A DNA stretch of 64,000 nt from Lagopus muta (GCF_023343835.1 NC_064437.1:16239501-16303500), one strand, 5' to 3'. Counted from the stretch's first letter, positions 24,940 through 35,718 are shown. Translations and numbers: made by a program. The notes: generated by a model not told the origin, from the letters alone.

Positions 24940-25440
24940 GGAAAGATGCCGTCAGAAGGGCAGCTCCGGCCGCTTTAGGGGCCCCGCTAAACAAACAGCC
25001 GTCACCACTAATTAGGTCAGGGAATTACGGAGATTGTGCTCTGCCAAAGCTTTAAGAGGGATGAGGCAGTGCGGTACAACTTCAGAAAATCTCATTACCG
25101 AGCAAACGCGGCGCAGGAAGATTCGCGAAGGCAGCCGCGGGGGTCGCTCACACCGCAACTCGCTGACTGAGTCGCAGCAATTAGTCGCGCAGAGGCGATT
25201 CGAAACAACACGTGGAGAAATTTGCATCAGAACCAACACGAACGGGGGGCCATCAGAAACACTTCCAGTCGGTCAAAAGGAAAGCCGACGTCCTTTTCGC
25301 GAGGCTTCCGGCCCTCCCGGCCCTCACGCCGCGCGCCTCCTGAGGCGCGCTGCACGCGGGCAGGAAGCGCTTCACCGCGCCTTCGCAGCACAGCCTTACG
25401 GCGGGGTCAGCAACTGACAGAAGTCTCGTCCTGAGGAGGT
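24940..25440. promoter_or_regulatory. CpG island, no assigned gene start
   Basis: CpG dinucleotides cluster strongly here (for example CGCGGCGC near 25,108, CCGCGGGGGTCGC near 25,136, and CGCCGCGCGCC near 25,327), in contrast to the CpG-poor remainder of the window. It lies about 5.3 kb upstream of the ABCA4 ATG and about 1.1 kb past the ARHGAP29 stop, where neither gene is expected to start. It could be the promoter of an unannotated noncoding RNA on either strand, or a distal ABCA4 promoter. The open frames across it (25,034-25,434) are by-products of high GC. Confidence 0.7.
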
Positions 25441-26122
25441 ACTTACCATCGCAAAGGACAACGGTCCGTGTTTCAGTGAGTTAGAAGGCACCCAGATAGA
25501 GAAACCAGAGCCACTGAACTGTTAACAAGTTAATATATTTCAAAGCAAATACAACAGTGTACACGTAAAAACCATTTCATACAAAGTGGAAACCATTAAA
25601 TGCACCTACTGCTGTAGGTTTTTGGTTATTTTCAGGTTTTTTGCTGAAACTTGGAAGCCGCGCTCTTCATTTCAGTTGCACCAGGTTAAGGCGAAACTGA
25701 TCTATAGCAAGCAAACCACCGCCGTTCCAGTCCGCTGCGAAAGACAGCACCGCTGCAACTGAGTCTCCCCACAAGGGCACCCATAAAAAGGACTGTGCAC
25801 ATTTGTCCCACTCACTAAGCTACACAAGAAATCCCAGATGTGGCTCAATTGCTGCTTCTGAATGGTGAAGCTCAGTAAGTGCATCCTTGCTGTACAACAA
25901 CAACAAAAAATTAAAGTGACAACATAGAGAACTGGCAACAGATAACCACATTTGCCTAAATATACACATATGATACATAATAATGGGCCATGCTGGCCAG
26001 CATGTAAGTCTGTTCAGGAGCAAAGCCTTAATTGCACAGATTAAAAAACTGAACAAATGCTTTTATAGAGTAAAGCACAAGCTTTGGTTTATGCTTAGAC
26101 ACTGAATACCAGCCCTTCAAAT
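25441..26122. other. Possible distal 3' UTR of ARHGAP29 or intergenic DNA
   Basis: This lies between the CpG island and the first clear poly(A) signal of ARHGAP29. On the minus strand a variant signal AATATA occurs at about 25,531-25,536, so a long 3' UTR could end there. The human 3' UTR is long, which makes that plausible. A minus-strand donor-like CGATG|GTAAGTACC near 25,446 has no assigned exon. Nothing else is recognised. Confidence 0.4.
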
Positions 26123-26502
26123 TTTATTAATAACATCTATTATGAAAAATAGGTCATTTCATTGCTACATGTGATAATCATTCCTCTATAGTTAAGCACT
26201 TCGTTCCATACAATGAAACGAAGCGCTGTATATCTTACTCAATGAATAAATTTGCTGTATCTAGACATGGGATGCAATAAATCTTCATGAAAATCCACTG
26301 AATTACAAGAAAAAATTTGACTCATTACCATCACAATTCCACACACCCTCCCCCCCACTTTTAAAAGGCAGCATATATAAAAAATAACTCCCATATGGCA
26401 CAAAAGTAGGATTCTCAAGGGAAAGCAAAGGATAAAGGGTCAGAGCGAAGCTTTCCCTGGCAAGATCAACACATTGCATTCAGTCCAAAAGGAATTTGCA
26501 CC
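26123..26502 (-). other. ARHGAP29: ARHGAP29 proximal 3' UTR with AATAAA signal
   Basis: This is non-coding sequence following the TAG stop. An AATAAA hexamer on the minus strand is read from 26,128 to 26,123, with GU-rich sequence downstream (GTGTCTAAG, TTGTGCTTT), as expected for a cleavage site at about 26,100. A C-rich run at 26,346-26,357 becomes a G tract in the RNA. A longer UTR using a later signal cannot be excluded. Confidence 0.5.
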
Positions 26503-27401
26503 CTATACAAAGTGAGCTTCCCTGTGTTCTAGCTCTTGGATCCTTTTTGGCCTTAGTCTCTGGTAAGCAGGCTTTAGATCTGTGGAGTGAGTATCCTCTG
26601 AGCCAGTTTGTTGTTCACTTGTGCTTTGTCCAGGATTGCCCGATGGAAGCGCAGAGCTCCTAGCCAATTTCACAGTATCCTGCTGAAGCACAGAGCTAAC
26701 ACTGGTTGATGCACAAGCTTTCGCTTGTTCTACTGAACTCTTTTCACTTTGTTTGGATTTGTTAGAAGGTGGTTTATAAAATGTCCCTGGGGGTGGTTGC
26801 AGTGTTCTTGGTGCCCTGAAGGCAGCAAGAGGATGGGCATCTGAACTGTTCCCATCTGTTGCTGTCCTTCCTGACCTGACAGAAAGAGAATATGGCTTAC
26901 TAGCAAGAATGGCATTAGCTGAATTGTTACTACATGATGAAGATAAGGCACCTGCAGTTCCACTCTCAAGTGCTCGGTTCTCCTGGGGCACATTTGTCAC
27001 AATCATTGCTGTCCTTGCTGTGATATCATACTGTTTATATTGTTTGTCCCAGGTTTTTTGCAGCATCTGAGTGTCACAACAAGAAAGTCTGCAGAATGTA
27101 TTGACAGCAGGGAGTGCCTTAACCTCTGAAACTTCTTCAATAGTAGGGCTTCTGCCAAGCTTTTCTGGACTTACAGCTCCTGCATTTCGTGAATTTCTCT
27201 CATTCAGAACACAAGGAGGAAGTATTCGGTCTACAGGTAAGCTCACGGGACGAATGGCTGGTTTTGTCCTTGGAACCCGCAATGGAACTTTGGTAATTTG
27301 ACGATTAGGTTTTGCAGGAAATAAGTTAACTTTACAGCTCTCTTCACCTGCAGAAACAAAAGAACGGCTGTCTTTTTCTGAAGCTGGATTCACAGCATCG
27401 C
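26503..27401 (-). CDS. ARHGAP29: ARHGAP29 exon E22 (last coding exon, stop)
   Basis: This is an 899-bp final exon after TGTTTCTAG, with stop TAG at 26,505-26,503. Conserved blocks are AIRPVSLPVDRILP (human IRPVSLPVDRLLL), LQKTWDKQYKQYDITARTAM, and LAAFRAPRTLQPPPGTFYKP. The rest is low-complexity Ser/Thr/Gln-rich sequence expected to be disordered. The protein ends EAHFV; human ends PQFV, a tail known to bind a PDZ domain of the phosphatase PTPN13 (PTPL1). The hydrophobic C-terminal valine is kept, so PDZ binding is likely conserved. Antisense open frames here are shadows. Confidence 0.95.
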
Positions 27402-27725
27402 CTAGAAACACATAAATAGATGTTATTCAAATCTTCAGGATTTTTACAAACAGAATGCAAACTTCACCAATGACCCTTTCACAGGTGGTACAGTAATGGG
27501 ATAACAGCTTTGAGGCATACCCTGTACTCATTACTAAGAGTATCCCACAATAGCCAAATATTACTATTTCTATAATGTTAAAACAGGTAATGTACAGATG
27601 TGACTAAGGAGGAAGAAATCAGAGACAGCACACTACTTTATATTATTTTTTCTTTTGCTAGTGCTTTACTATTCCTAATTATTTTTTATTTCTAAGATTT
27701 TAACACTTCCAGATTTTGCACCTAC

Positions 27726-27845
27726 CTGGCTCTTTGGAAGCAGAAATATGAACGTCCAAAGTGTTGGAAGCTGATGATCCTAGTAGAGAATTACTCTTTC
27801 CAGAGCCCTCTGATTTAGCTCCACCAAGTTGCAGCGACACATGTT
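27726..27845 (-). CDS. ARHGAP29: ARHGAP29 exon E21 (variable linker)
   Basis: This 120-bp exon (40 codons, phase 1 in and out) begins after GTCCTCCAG and ends CCAG|GTAGGT. It reads HVSLQLGGAKSEGSGKSNSL, then LGSSASNTLDVHISASKEP. It is Ser-rich, with no domain and little similarity to the human linker. It is called from good splice signals and exact phase with E20 and E22. Its symmetrical length means it could be skipped without a frameshift. Confidence 0.8.
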
Positions 27846-28143
27846 CTGGAGGACACAATAGTCAAAACACATTAATTACTCAATATTGGTTCATTGCATC
27901 ATAGTAGATTGCAGAAACACATAGTCACCACATGTTTATTTATTTTGTTTGAAATCACAACAACTCACTGTTGTGTTCTCTTAACAAGTACTTTAAACTG
28001 ATTCTTTAAACACTTTTATTTTTTTTTTAAACCAAAAGCCCTTAAAAAGATGGAATCTGCTTATGAAGAGCAGCAAGCACTATGATCTGAATAAACCAGG
28101 ACTGCTACTTATTTACCAACTCAATACATAAAAGCCCACTAAC

Positions 28144-28252
28144 CAGTTACAGATGTATCTACTTGTTCTTTTGCATTCTTGCTATTGTTCGATTCCAAAA
28201 GTAATCCAGTTGTTTCTGAAGCTCTGTTTTCACCTGGAGCTATTAGAACACC
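28144..28252 (-). CDS. ARHGAP29: ARHGAP29 exon E20 (variable linker)
   Basis: This 109-bp exon (phase 0 in, phase 1 out) lies between TTAACAG and ACTG|GTTAGT. It reads GVLIAPGENRASETTGLL, then ESNNSKNAKEQVDTSVT. It has no recognised domain. Intron 19 before it is only 84 bases. It is weakly conserved with human, but phases and an open frame support it. Confidence 0.8.
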
Positions 28253-28336
28253 CTGTTAACAGAAGTCAGAGCAAAAGTAAATGAGCACAAGGGAAAAGAC
28301 ATTCCTCCTCAGAAAAGTACAAGAGAAGTGACTCAC

Positions 28337-28643
28337 TTCCTTTACGGCAACAAATGACTTCCTCTGCTGCTGTGGCTCCCTCTCTTCTGCTGATAAAGCA
28401 ACTCTGACTGTAATGGCATTTTCTTCAGTCTGTGATGTGCTCAGAAACGGTTGCAATGAAACATCAAATATCTTCTCATAGTATGTTATAAGCAGCTCCA
28501 CCACCCGGGCCTGATACGGATAATCCACAAGTGATGATAAAGAAACTGTAGCATCTGTTTGGCGTGGCCTGATCAGAGTTGGGCCAAATATTATGCCAAG
28601 GTTGCTAGCTGACATTTTATTTTCATCAGACTGTTCTGTAACC
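28337..28643 (-). CDS. ARHGAP29: ARHGAP29 exon E19 (RhoGAP C-terminal part)
   Basis: This 307-bp exon reads TEQSDENKMSASNLGIIFGP, then TLIRPRQ, VDYPYQARVVELLITYY and EKIFDVSLQP. NKMSASNLGIIFGP contains the conserved asparagine of the RhoGAP fold that helps bind the GTPase. After the domain the frame becomes Gln/Glu-rich linker (SAEEREPQQQRKSF). The acceptor is ATGCAG and the donor GAA|GTGAGT. Phase 2 in (completing the HLHR arginine), phase 0 out. Confidence 0.95.
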
Positions 28644-28905
28644 CTGCATAAGAAGAGATGAAAAAAACTCCAAGAATTAGAGGGTTTTACTACTTCAGAA
28701 GTATTTTAGACACTAATTTTCATTTATATCTGAAGAGGCTAAAAGATGATTAAAAAACTTAAGGTGGGTTTGGATGGGTAGCAAGCAGAACCATCATTGA
28801 AGAAAGCTCTTAACAGGAACACAGACTAAGCCCCTTCCACACAGGGTGTGGTGTTTTAAAACTTTATTTAGCATCACTAATGACTATCTGGAATTTTGAG
28901 GAATT

Positions 28906-28942
28906 GGGAGGAGGGGTGGGAGGAAAGGGAAGGGAGATTGGG
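28906..28942 (+). other. G-quadruplex motif in an ARHGAP29 intron
   Basis: Six runs of three or more G (28,906-908, 913-916, 918-920, 927-929, 932-934, 940-942) are separated by loops of 1 to 6 bases on the plus strand, which meets the usual G3+N1-7 rule. The transcribed RNA carries the C-rich complement. It lies 263 bases upstream of the E19 acceptor. Confidence 0.7.
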
Positions 28943-29270
28943 AAACAAAGACTAGAATCTAGAAATGTGATGACTCAAAGACCTACATTTAAGTTTGTTG
29001 GGTTTAAAGTATGCTTAGACAAACTATAACATTAGTTATGCTATTTTTGAAGCACCATTACATTCTCTTTTGGCACAAGGATGTAGTATATGACCAAAGA
29101 ACACAACTGCAGCACACTCAAAACCACACAACTGTTTCTAGGAAAAAACAGTAGCAAGTACAAATAAGGCATCTTCTACTGTCATTCAAAAGGTACAAGA
29201 GTTTCCTAAAGCACACTATGCTGCATACATCAACTTTCAGCATCAACTGGCAGTTGAAGTCTTTTCTTAC

Positions 29271-29503
29271 CTGTGAAGGTGGCCAATAAGGTACTGAAGA
29301 GTGTTATAGTTTGGTACAGGCAGTTGTTTCAGAAGATCTTTAATTTTAATGATGATTCTATTCAGCTCGATACAGATTGATCGTCTTTTCTTTGAGTTGG
29401 GGCTAGCCTGTTTAGCATCCAATTCCTCACTGACACTCTGGCTTTCTTTTGCAAGTCCAATGAACTCATTGTAAAGCCGAAATAAAATCAAGGGTTCTGG
29501 AAG
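29271..29503 (-). CDS. ARHGAP29: ARHGAP29 exon E18 (RhoGAP middle part)
   Basis: This 233-bp exon starts LPEPLILFRLYNEFIGLAKE, directly after YLRQ of E17. It continues through a Ser/Lys-rich loop (ASPNSKKRRS) and ends IKDLLKQLPVPNYNTLQYL, then IGHLHR. LPEPL and the NYNTLQYL helix are RhoGAP signatures. The basic insert between them is also present in human. The acceptor is TTCTTCAG and the donor CACAG|GTAAGA. Confidence 0.95.
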
Positions 29504-31077
29504 CTGAAGAAACACAAACATGTCAGAAACTACTCAAGCCTGAATTTCAACTTTTATTTCTTTCCAGTTCTTCTTCAACCTTGTCTGGTCTAGTGTATTC
29601 TTTTTTAGAAGATCTTTCGTTTAGTGGCTCAAACCATAGCTTATTAAATAAAAAAAAATCTGGGTAAAGAAACTCCTTGTACTTCCTTCCATACATCTTT
29701 TGCTAGAACTTTGCTACAAGAGCTTCAAGACTGAGCACTTAACACAGGTTCAGATTTCAAGACGATTGAGGGAAGACATTACATTGCAGATACAGAACAA
29801 TACGTGATAAAACACAGTATTTATTCATCTTTTCTTTGAGAATATATTACACGTGATATCCAGTTTGGTGCATATTTTGGTTTTCAAACTGGATTTTGGT
29901 CATATAACAGTTATTTTAAAAAAATGATTGAAGTTTTGTCTCAGTAAAACAGCAATGTACTACAAAGTGAATATTAATAAACTAAAAAGAATTACAAAGG
30001 AAAACAAACTCAAATATAGACTGGTTATTTGCCTTGTGCCAGCTTAGAAAAAAGCAAAAAAGTAGGAAAAACAGAAAAGCTTAAATAAAAAAAGCTTAAA
30101 AGCATTAATAATGATGTCAAATAGGTTTTAAAACAGGATTCTAAAATGTCTTGCAGGTTTTTAGCATTGTTCCTACATTTAAAATGAGCAGGTTTACCTT
30201 AAAAAAAAAAAAAAAAAAAAAGGACAGATTACCTACAAAGGAAGTAAAAAGACAAGAAAACATGTTAACTATTTTTAGAGTTAAGCCATATTTATAATAC
30301 AGCACAACACCTCTAACTACTCCACTAAGTCGTATATAATACGCTACCTTTTGATTTGATTAAATAGCCAGTTAATCTTTGTAGCTTTACAAAAGTACTT
30401 AATTTAGCACTGATCATGGGATTGGAATGCTCCCAAGAGGGCTCGTTTTTAACAACTAGTGTCAGAGATGGGACCAAACCATGCACCTAAGGAATGTTCC
30501 TTTCAGGATCAACAAGTCTTTTGAGTGACTCAGTAATCTCACAGGGCAACATCCTAGTCATCAGATTCACAGTGATGGAAAACTTAATCCTAAAGCTTTA
30601 CATTCCCATTTTGAAACAAAAAGATGTATGGTCTCTCCATGATAAGGACATCATCAAGGCCAATATGTTTCAGTGGATCTTCACTAGCATAAATTAACTG
30701 CAATATCTTAGTATCCATTTGCATTTTGAAGCAAAAATAGGGGGATGTTTTGATGTACACATAAAACACACAAATACAGCAATCAAAGTTTTAAAAGATT
30801 TGGCTTTACCACAAACAGATAAACAAAAGCTAATTCTGTAAATGGTACTGGCATTTAAGACACCTCATGCCCATATGGAATCTAGACTGTAATACCAGCT
30901 GTCAGTAATCTCACAGCTTTCTCTGCCCCTATCACATGCTCTATAAAAAAATTAAGAAACTCTAGTGCAATTCATACAGCCTTCAGTTGCAGGATTGCTA
31001 GGAGGAGTTTTCCCTGCTTGAACTGAAAAAATATGCTCTATTACATTGATTTTCCATTTGACCTCTTAAGCACATAC
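29504..31077 (-). other. ARHGAP29: ARHGAP29 intron between E17 and E18 (1.6 kb)
   Basis: AT-rich sequence with a run of about 23 A (30,198-30,220) on the plus strand, which is a T run in the RNA. The plus open frame at 30,494-30,697 has no support. No repeat family was recognised. Confidence 0.6.
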
Positions 31078-31215
31078 CTGGCGAAGATACAGCTTGAGAA
31101 CATTGCTAATATCATGTGCATAAAGTTCTGAGAGCTCAACCAAATCCTTTCCATTTTCAAAAGCTTGACAAAGCTTTTCAACTCTTGATTTGGCTCCATT
31201 CACACGATAGATACC
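31078..31215 (-). CDS. ARHGAP29: ARHGAP29 exon E17 (RhoGAP arginine finger)
   Basis: This 138-bp phase-0 exon opens with GIYRVNGAKSRVEKLCQAF. The arginine of GIYRV is the catalytic arginine finger that all active RhoGAPs insert into the GTPase. The exon ends HDISNVLKLYLRQ, where the K and R of LKLYLRQ are the other conserved catalytic-site residues. All key residues are therefore present and the domain is predicted active. The acceptor is AATTTCAG and the donor CAG|GTATGT. Confidence 0.95.
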
Positions 31216-31379
31216 CTGAAATTTTGAAAGACCAGCACAGATCAATTTTAATTTGATAAGCAAGCATATAACATAGATGAGATTAACAGTACAGAATTAT
31301 CATCTTGAAAGGTGACTTCTTTTTGTCCCCTCCCCAAGTATTTTTATATGTTAATTTTTATAAACAAACTTGACCATAC

Positions 31380-31568
31380 CTTGACATTCAGTGCTCTGCT
31401 TTCTATTTCGGATGTACACTTCTTGATGATGAAAGGAATGCCATCAGGGACACTTTTAGCAGCTTGAGCAAATTCCACTCCAAACAAGTGAAGCCTTCCA
31501 TGAAGTTTTTTGTGTCCACACTGAATAGCTAATGTCTCTAGACATTTCTTATGGCATGCAAGTGAACA
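31380..31568 (-). CDS. ARHGAP29: ARHGAP29 exon E16 (C1 end, RhoGAP start)
   Basis: This 189-bp phase-0 exon reads CSLACHKKCLETLAIQCGH, the second half of the C1 zinc site (C-X4-H-X2-C-X7-C), followed by LHLFGVEFAQAAKSVPDGIP, the start of RhoGAP, and SEIESRALNVK. The acceptor is CCCCCGTAG and the donor AAG|GTATGG. The C1 zinc ligands are split between this exon and E15. Confidence 0.95.
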
Positions 31569-31826
31569 CTACGGGGGAGAGAAAAAATACATGTATGACA
31601 CAATCTAACACCATGAGAAATATCGTTGGTGTTTGCAACTCCACATAAGGAAAAACAAAGATTTGTCATCCCCATAAGCAAACAAGAAGATTTATTAGTC
31701 AGTGAGGTCTTTGATCGTGAGAATGTTATGACCCACAAAGTCTGTACTTTTTACATAGAAAAAAGGTTTACAAAATTCTCAACTTCACATAAATTCAAAG
31801 TAGCAATTTGAAATACTTCAACTTAC

Positions 31827-31990
31827 CTCCTCACATTCAGCTCCATGAAATACCACTAAGCTGTCACACTCTCTGCATTTAGATGGAGCCCTCAGCTTCC
31901 GTAGTTTGTGTGTTTGCGCTGCTTTGGACATATTTGTGTTTCTGAAAGGTCCTGGGGAATTTGCAGTTTCAGATGTCAGATCATTTAAAC
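31827..31990 (-). CDS. ARHGAP29: ARHGAP29 exon E15 (C1 domain first half)
   Basis: This 164-bp exon contains HKLRKLRAPSKCREC and VVFHGAECEE, the first zinc ligands of a C1 domain with the short spacing H-X10-C-X2-C-X10-C. Typical phorbol-binding C1 domains have H-X12 and C-X13/14, so this is an atypical C1 as in human ARHGAP29, probably structural or protein-binding. The acceptor is TTTCCAG and the donor GAG|GTAAGT. Confidence 0.95.
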
Positions 31991-32743
31991 CTGGAAAGAA
32001 CTTTGTTTCAGTCACTGTAATACCTATTAACAAGATATCCTACCTATTCTTTTTCTTTTAATTTTTTTTATTTTTTTTATTTTTTTAAGAACTGTGCTGT
32101 AGAATCACAAGGAAGCAAAAACATTGTAACAGACTGCGTAACAGATGAACTATCATATTGTCTTATATAGAAGTGGAATTAAACAGTTTTTCATTTTTAA
32201 GTATGCCAGTTTTCTCCTCTGTCATTAGTATGTGAAAATATTTGGATATTTAATTGGAGTAATTGGAGATTAGGCAACTATTCATGCAAGTTTCATTCTA
32301 TCTATTTCAAAATCCTTTATTAGAATACGAAAGGTGATTAGAGTTTGGCTTGTAATGTTTTGGAAGCACTTCACAAATACACATTACAGAAGGTAAGAAT
32401 ACACAGTCACAGAAAAATCCATACAGAACCACAAAAAACCAACACACTAATTCTCAATCCTCTATGATAACATTAGAACAGTACCTAAAGTGTTCTAAAA
32501 CACAATACCAACTGGTGCTTTTCATGACTGATCCAAGCTATCAGTAACTCTGAAAACAAAAATCCTTTGTTTTACAGATAAAAATTTAAAATTAAACTTC
32601 TTAAGAGCTCAAGCGCTGATTAAACAAATGTGCTGGTAATCACAATACATTTAGTGTATTTTTCTCGAGCTCGTTAAAGAGAAGAATTACACTACATGAC
32701 AACAGTCATCTTTCGGGGAATTCAGGTACGGAAACAACATTAC

Positions 32744-32842
32744 CACAGTCTGAAGGAGATGGTGGTTCTCTTTCATCAAGATCATCTGCAGATGACATAG
32801 TACCAGTAGAAGGCGTTCGTGGAAGTCGTCTTTTAAAATCCC
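32744..32842 (-). CDS. ARHGAP29: ARHGAP29 exon E14 (conserved Ser/Pro linker)
   Basis: This 99-bp exon reads GDFKRRLPR, then TPSTGTMSSADDLDERE and PPSPSDCG, nearly identical to human. The RTPS and PPSPS stretches are good candidate phosphorylation sites. It has phase 1 at both ends, flanked by CTTCTAG and TGTG|GTAATG. It joins the F-BAR and C1 domains. Confidence 0.9.
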
Positions 32843-33013
32843 CTAGAAGATGACAGAAAAATTCAGGAAGCTCAAAATATCACTTCCACCCATCTGCCCA
32901 TTGTCATTATAGGCTCTATCCAACATTCGCTAAATTAACAACGCATCTTCATTAATTTTAAACAGTCCAAAGTGAAGACTTCAAAATTAGTATAGCAGTA
33001 ACTGTAGCTGTAC

Positions 33014-33142
33014 CTGGGCTAGCAGATGGAGAATCCATAGATCGTGACTCACTGCTTCCCCCTGCACTTTCAGAATCACTGCACATTCCTCCACTCTGGT
33101 TTCCAACTGACCAAGATCTGAATGGCGGTGGCCCTCGCATCA
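33014..33142 (-). CDS. ARHGAP29: ARHGAP29 exon E13 (Ser-rich linker)
   Basis: This 129-bp exon reads GPPPFRSWSVG, then CSDSESAGGSSESRSMDS, matching human FSDSESTGGSSESRSLDS. It has phase 1 at both ends and donor CCCAG|GTACAG. The acceptor TTATTTCTAAAAG is weak because purines sit directly before the AG, so partial skipping is conceivable and would keep frame. Confidence 0.9.
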
Positions 33143-33628
33143 CTTTTAGAAATAAAATCCACCAATTACAAATGTGAAGAACAAAATGACAATATCTTAT
33201 ACAAAAAATAGTTATATTCAAAATAGGAAAATACTGCTACAGTTATATGAACAGCATACATGTATCTGTAAAAACTTCAGTACGAAAAAAATGGATTTCA
33301 AAGAACTTGATATTTATACTTTTTCAGAACGCTAAAATCAATATAATATTTACAAAAAAATATGACCACATTGCTGATATTTATTGAGATAATTTAATAC
33401 ATTGAGCTTAACAGAACCTGCTGTTTGAGTTACACTTCACCTTTCTGGTCAGAGAATCTAAGCTATGCATACAGACAGTTTTCCATTTCTTCTGATGCTT
33501 GAGAACATAACTGCTTTCAGGCTTCAAATTCTATCCTCTTTGGTGCTGTTTCTGATGGTGAGTCATCAAGCACCTGCTTTTCTTGGTATTTTTATTTAAA
33601 GACCAAACTCTAACTGAAATAGAACTAC

Positions 33629-33795
33629 CTTGGATATCTGTGCTGCTGGAAGATCTCTTCTCACCAATCCTTTGGGAGCGATGATAGATTGGACTTCCCA
33701 CATCATCTAACATTTGGGTTGGAAAGTCTCCTGAACAGTGAGATAAGTTACCGTGTGATGTATGGATACTGTTGGCTGATTGCTTATTAAAAACC
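33629..33795 (-). CDS. ARHGAP29: ARHGAP29 exon E12 (linker)
   Basis: This 167-bp exon reads VFNKQSANSIHTSHGNLS, then DFPTQMLDDVGSPIYHRSQ and EKRSSSSTDIQ. It is poorly conserved with human except the N/S-rich character and the S-ADI ending. The acceptor is TTTTTGAAG and the donor CCAAG|GTAGTT. Phases fit E11 (GG|G) and E13 (G|TG). Confidence 0.85.
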
Positions 33796-35209
33796 CTTCA
33801 AAAAGAAGAAAGTAATTAGAAGCATGAATAATACAGAATTAAATGTGTTTTTTTTCCATCCCAACGCACTAAAGATTTTTCATTTCATTGCTGCTCATGA
33901 ATGTTTGTATTTGCCCTGTCATTAGTAAAGCCAAAATTAAAAAGCAGTATGGCAATTTATTTTTAATTAAGTATATATATTTTTTTCTTTCATGTAAATC
34001 AGCTCTTTCAGATCTCTGCAAAGTTTAATTTTTCAGATTTTGAAAATACAGCAAATCTGCTGAAGGACCAGAATAATATAGCAGCTATTCCATCCTGTTC
34101 TCACACTTTCTTCTGAAAGATTCTCTGCCCAGCTGTTACCCACTATTCACAAATAAACATATAGAGGTTAAAATTTTGCCAGGTACTGCTGCAGGATCTA
34201 CTTTTCTGCATGAAAAAGAGCAAGCAACAACAACAAATAAACATGAAACAAAACATTAAAAAAACAGCAAATATGTTGAACCTGAAAGAGACCTAAATCC
34301 ACTGTAAATATCTGCTCTCAAGATGTGGACAGGCAATAGTTAAGTCTAATCAATGTAGATGTGAACAAAAAGGCCTACTAGCCAAGTACTATTGCTTAAT
34401 GAATTCTACCCTATCCAGCAGAAGGAAATAGACTGAAAAACATTAAAACATGCATTTGCCCAAGCTACTGTCACTTAAATAAATGTGGACCTAAAAAATA
34501 AAAATGATCACTTCAAGTTCCCAAAGAATCACAAGGCCATGTCAAAGAAAACAAAGGGAGGGGTGACGGGAAGAGAAAAATCTTGTACGATTCTTATGCA
34601 GTAAGAGCTAGAAGTGTAAAAAAAGTCTGAGATTTCATACTTCACGCTTTCCTGGGGAGCTGCAAAGTTAAATCCCCCAGGTTAAAGTTTATGAATACAG
34701 TCTAAATCAGTCTTAAAAGGTAGGAAGTTGAGAGACAAGGACAAAATCTCTGTTTTTACTTAGCATTTCCTGGCTTTTGTTAGTACAAGTCTGACTCAAG
34801 TATTGCATTTTTGTATTTAGTTCTCTTTTAAAAAGCAATACAACACTTTCCTGTGTCGAACTGTGAAACATACAGATACTGCCACACCAGTAAACACCAG
34901 AGTTCAGAAGTTCTTTTTTAATGCTAACTAGTGTCTATGTTAAAGTAAATCCTTACACAGCAATTGTCAGTGTTTTTGCAAGTCTTAATATGCAAAGTGA
35001 CACTGCTTTGGAATTTAAGTCAGATTTCAATGTCAACATAATACATAGTAATCAACTACCAAAAATGTGTAAAAGAAAGAAAAAACTTAAAATATGGTAA
35101 CACACCAGGATTCATTTTATTCTTCCAAAAGTTCTGTTTCACTGCTAAACATCTATGCATTGCATGTAATTCTAAAGCAAACAAATATCAGCATTAGTTT
35201 GAGACTCAC
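33796..35209 (-). other. ARHGAP29: ARHGAP29 intron between E11 and E12 (1.4 kb)
   Basis: Plain AT-rich intron. I see no repeat, no splice-competent open frame and no motif worth naming. Confidence 0.6.
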
Positions 35210-35400
35210 CCATCAATCTGGGAGCTCTGGGTTTCAAAAGAACCTGGTTCAATACGAACACCTTCCTTGGGCAAACTTTTCACAAACTCTGAATACTGCT
35301 GACCAGGGTCATAAAGTTTGGCACTCTCACAGAGCGACTGGCAGTTCACTGGAAGAGATACAACCTGTGCATGCTGCAGCTGGAACAGGTTGACTGTTAC
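35210..35400 (-). CDS. ARHGAP29: ARHGAP29 exon E11 (F-BAR C-terminal end)
   Basis: This 191-bp exon reads VNLFQLQHAQVVSLPVN, then SLCESAKLYDPGQQYSEFVK, matching the end of the human F-BAR module. It then diverges (SLPKEGVRIEPGSFETQSSQ). The acceptor is CCTAACAG and the donor TGG|GTGAGT. The plus open frame 35,094-35,393 is its antisense shadow. Confidence 0.95.
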
Positions 35401-35718
35401 CTGTTAGGAGAATAAATATTCCGGTGTTTGTATATCACTCACTAGGTATTTCTCAAATTAGTATCAAGACAATTTAAAGAAAACTACTAGAAAATTCTAG
35501 GAAATAGTAAAAGTTGTAGGAGTGGACTTCATGCAGGATTCCTGGATGTCTACTGCAGATGCTTTTTATGAGGCAGTATTTCTCTTGTCTTCTCTGGCTT
35601 AACAAATACACCAACTAGAAAAGAGTTCCAGTGGTTTCCTACTTTGGATTGAACAGGATAAACAGCATGGTTTGTTGCTACCAAAAAGGCAATTTTCACC
35701 CTCTGGAGGGAATGTTAC

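Noticed and set aside
25034..25434. 127- and 70-codon plus-strand frames, arginine- and alanine-rich
   Set aside because: They lie in the CpG island, where high GC depletes stop codons; the composition is that of translated CpG DNA and no domain is seen.
26730..27301. Overlapping frames of 87 (-) and 76 (+) codons
   Set aside because: Shadows of the long final ARHGAP29 exon E22, whose own frame matches the human protein.
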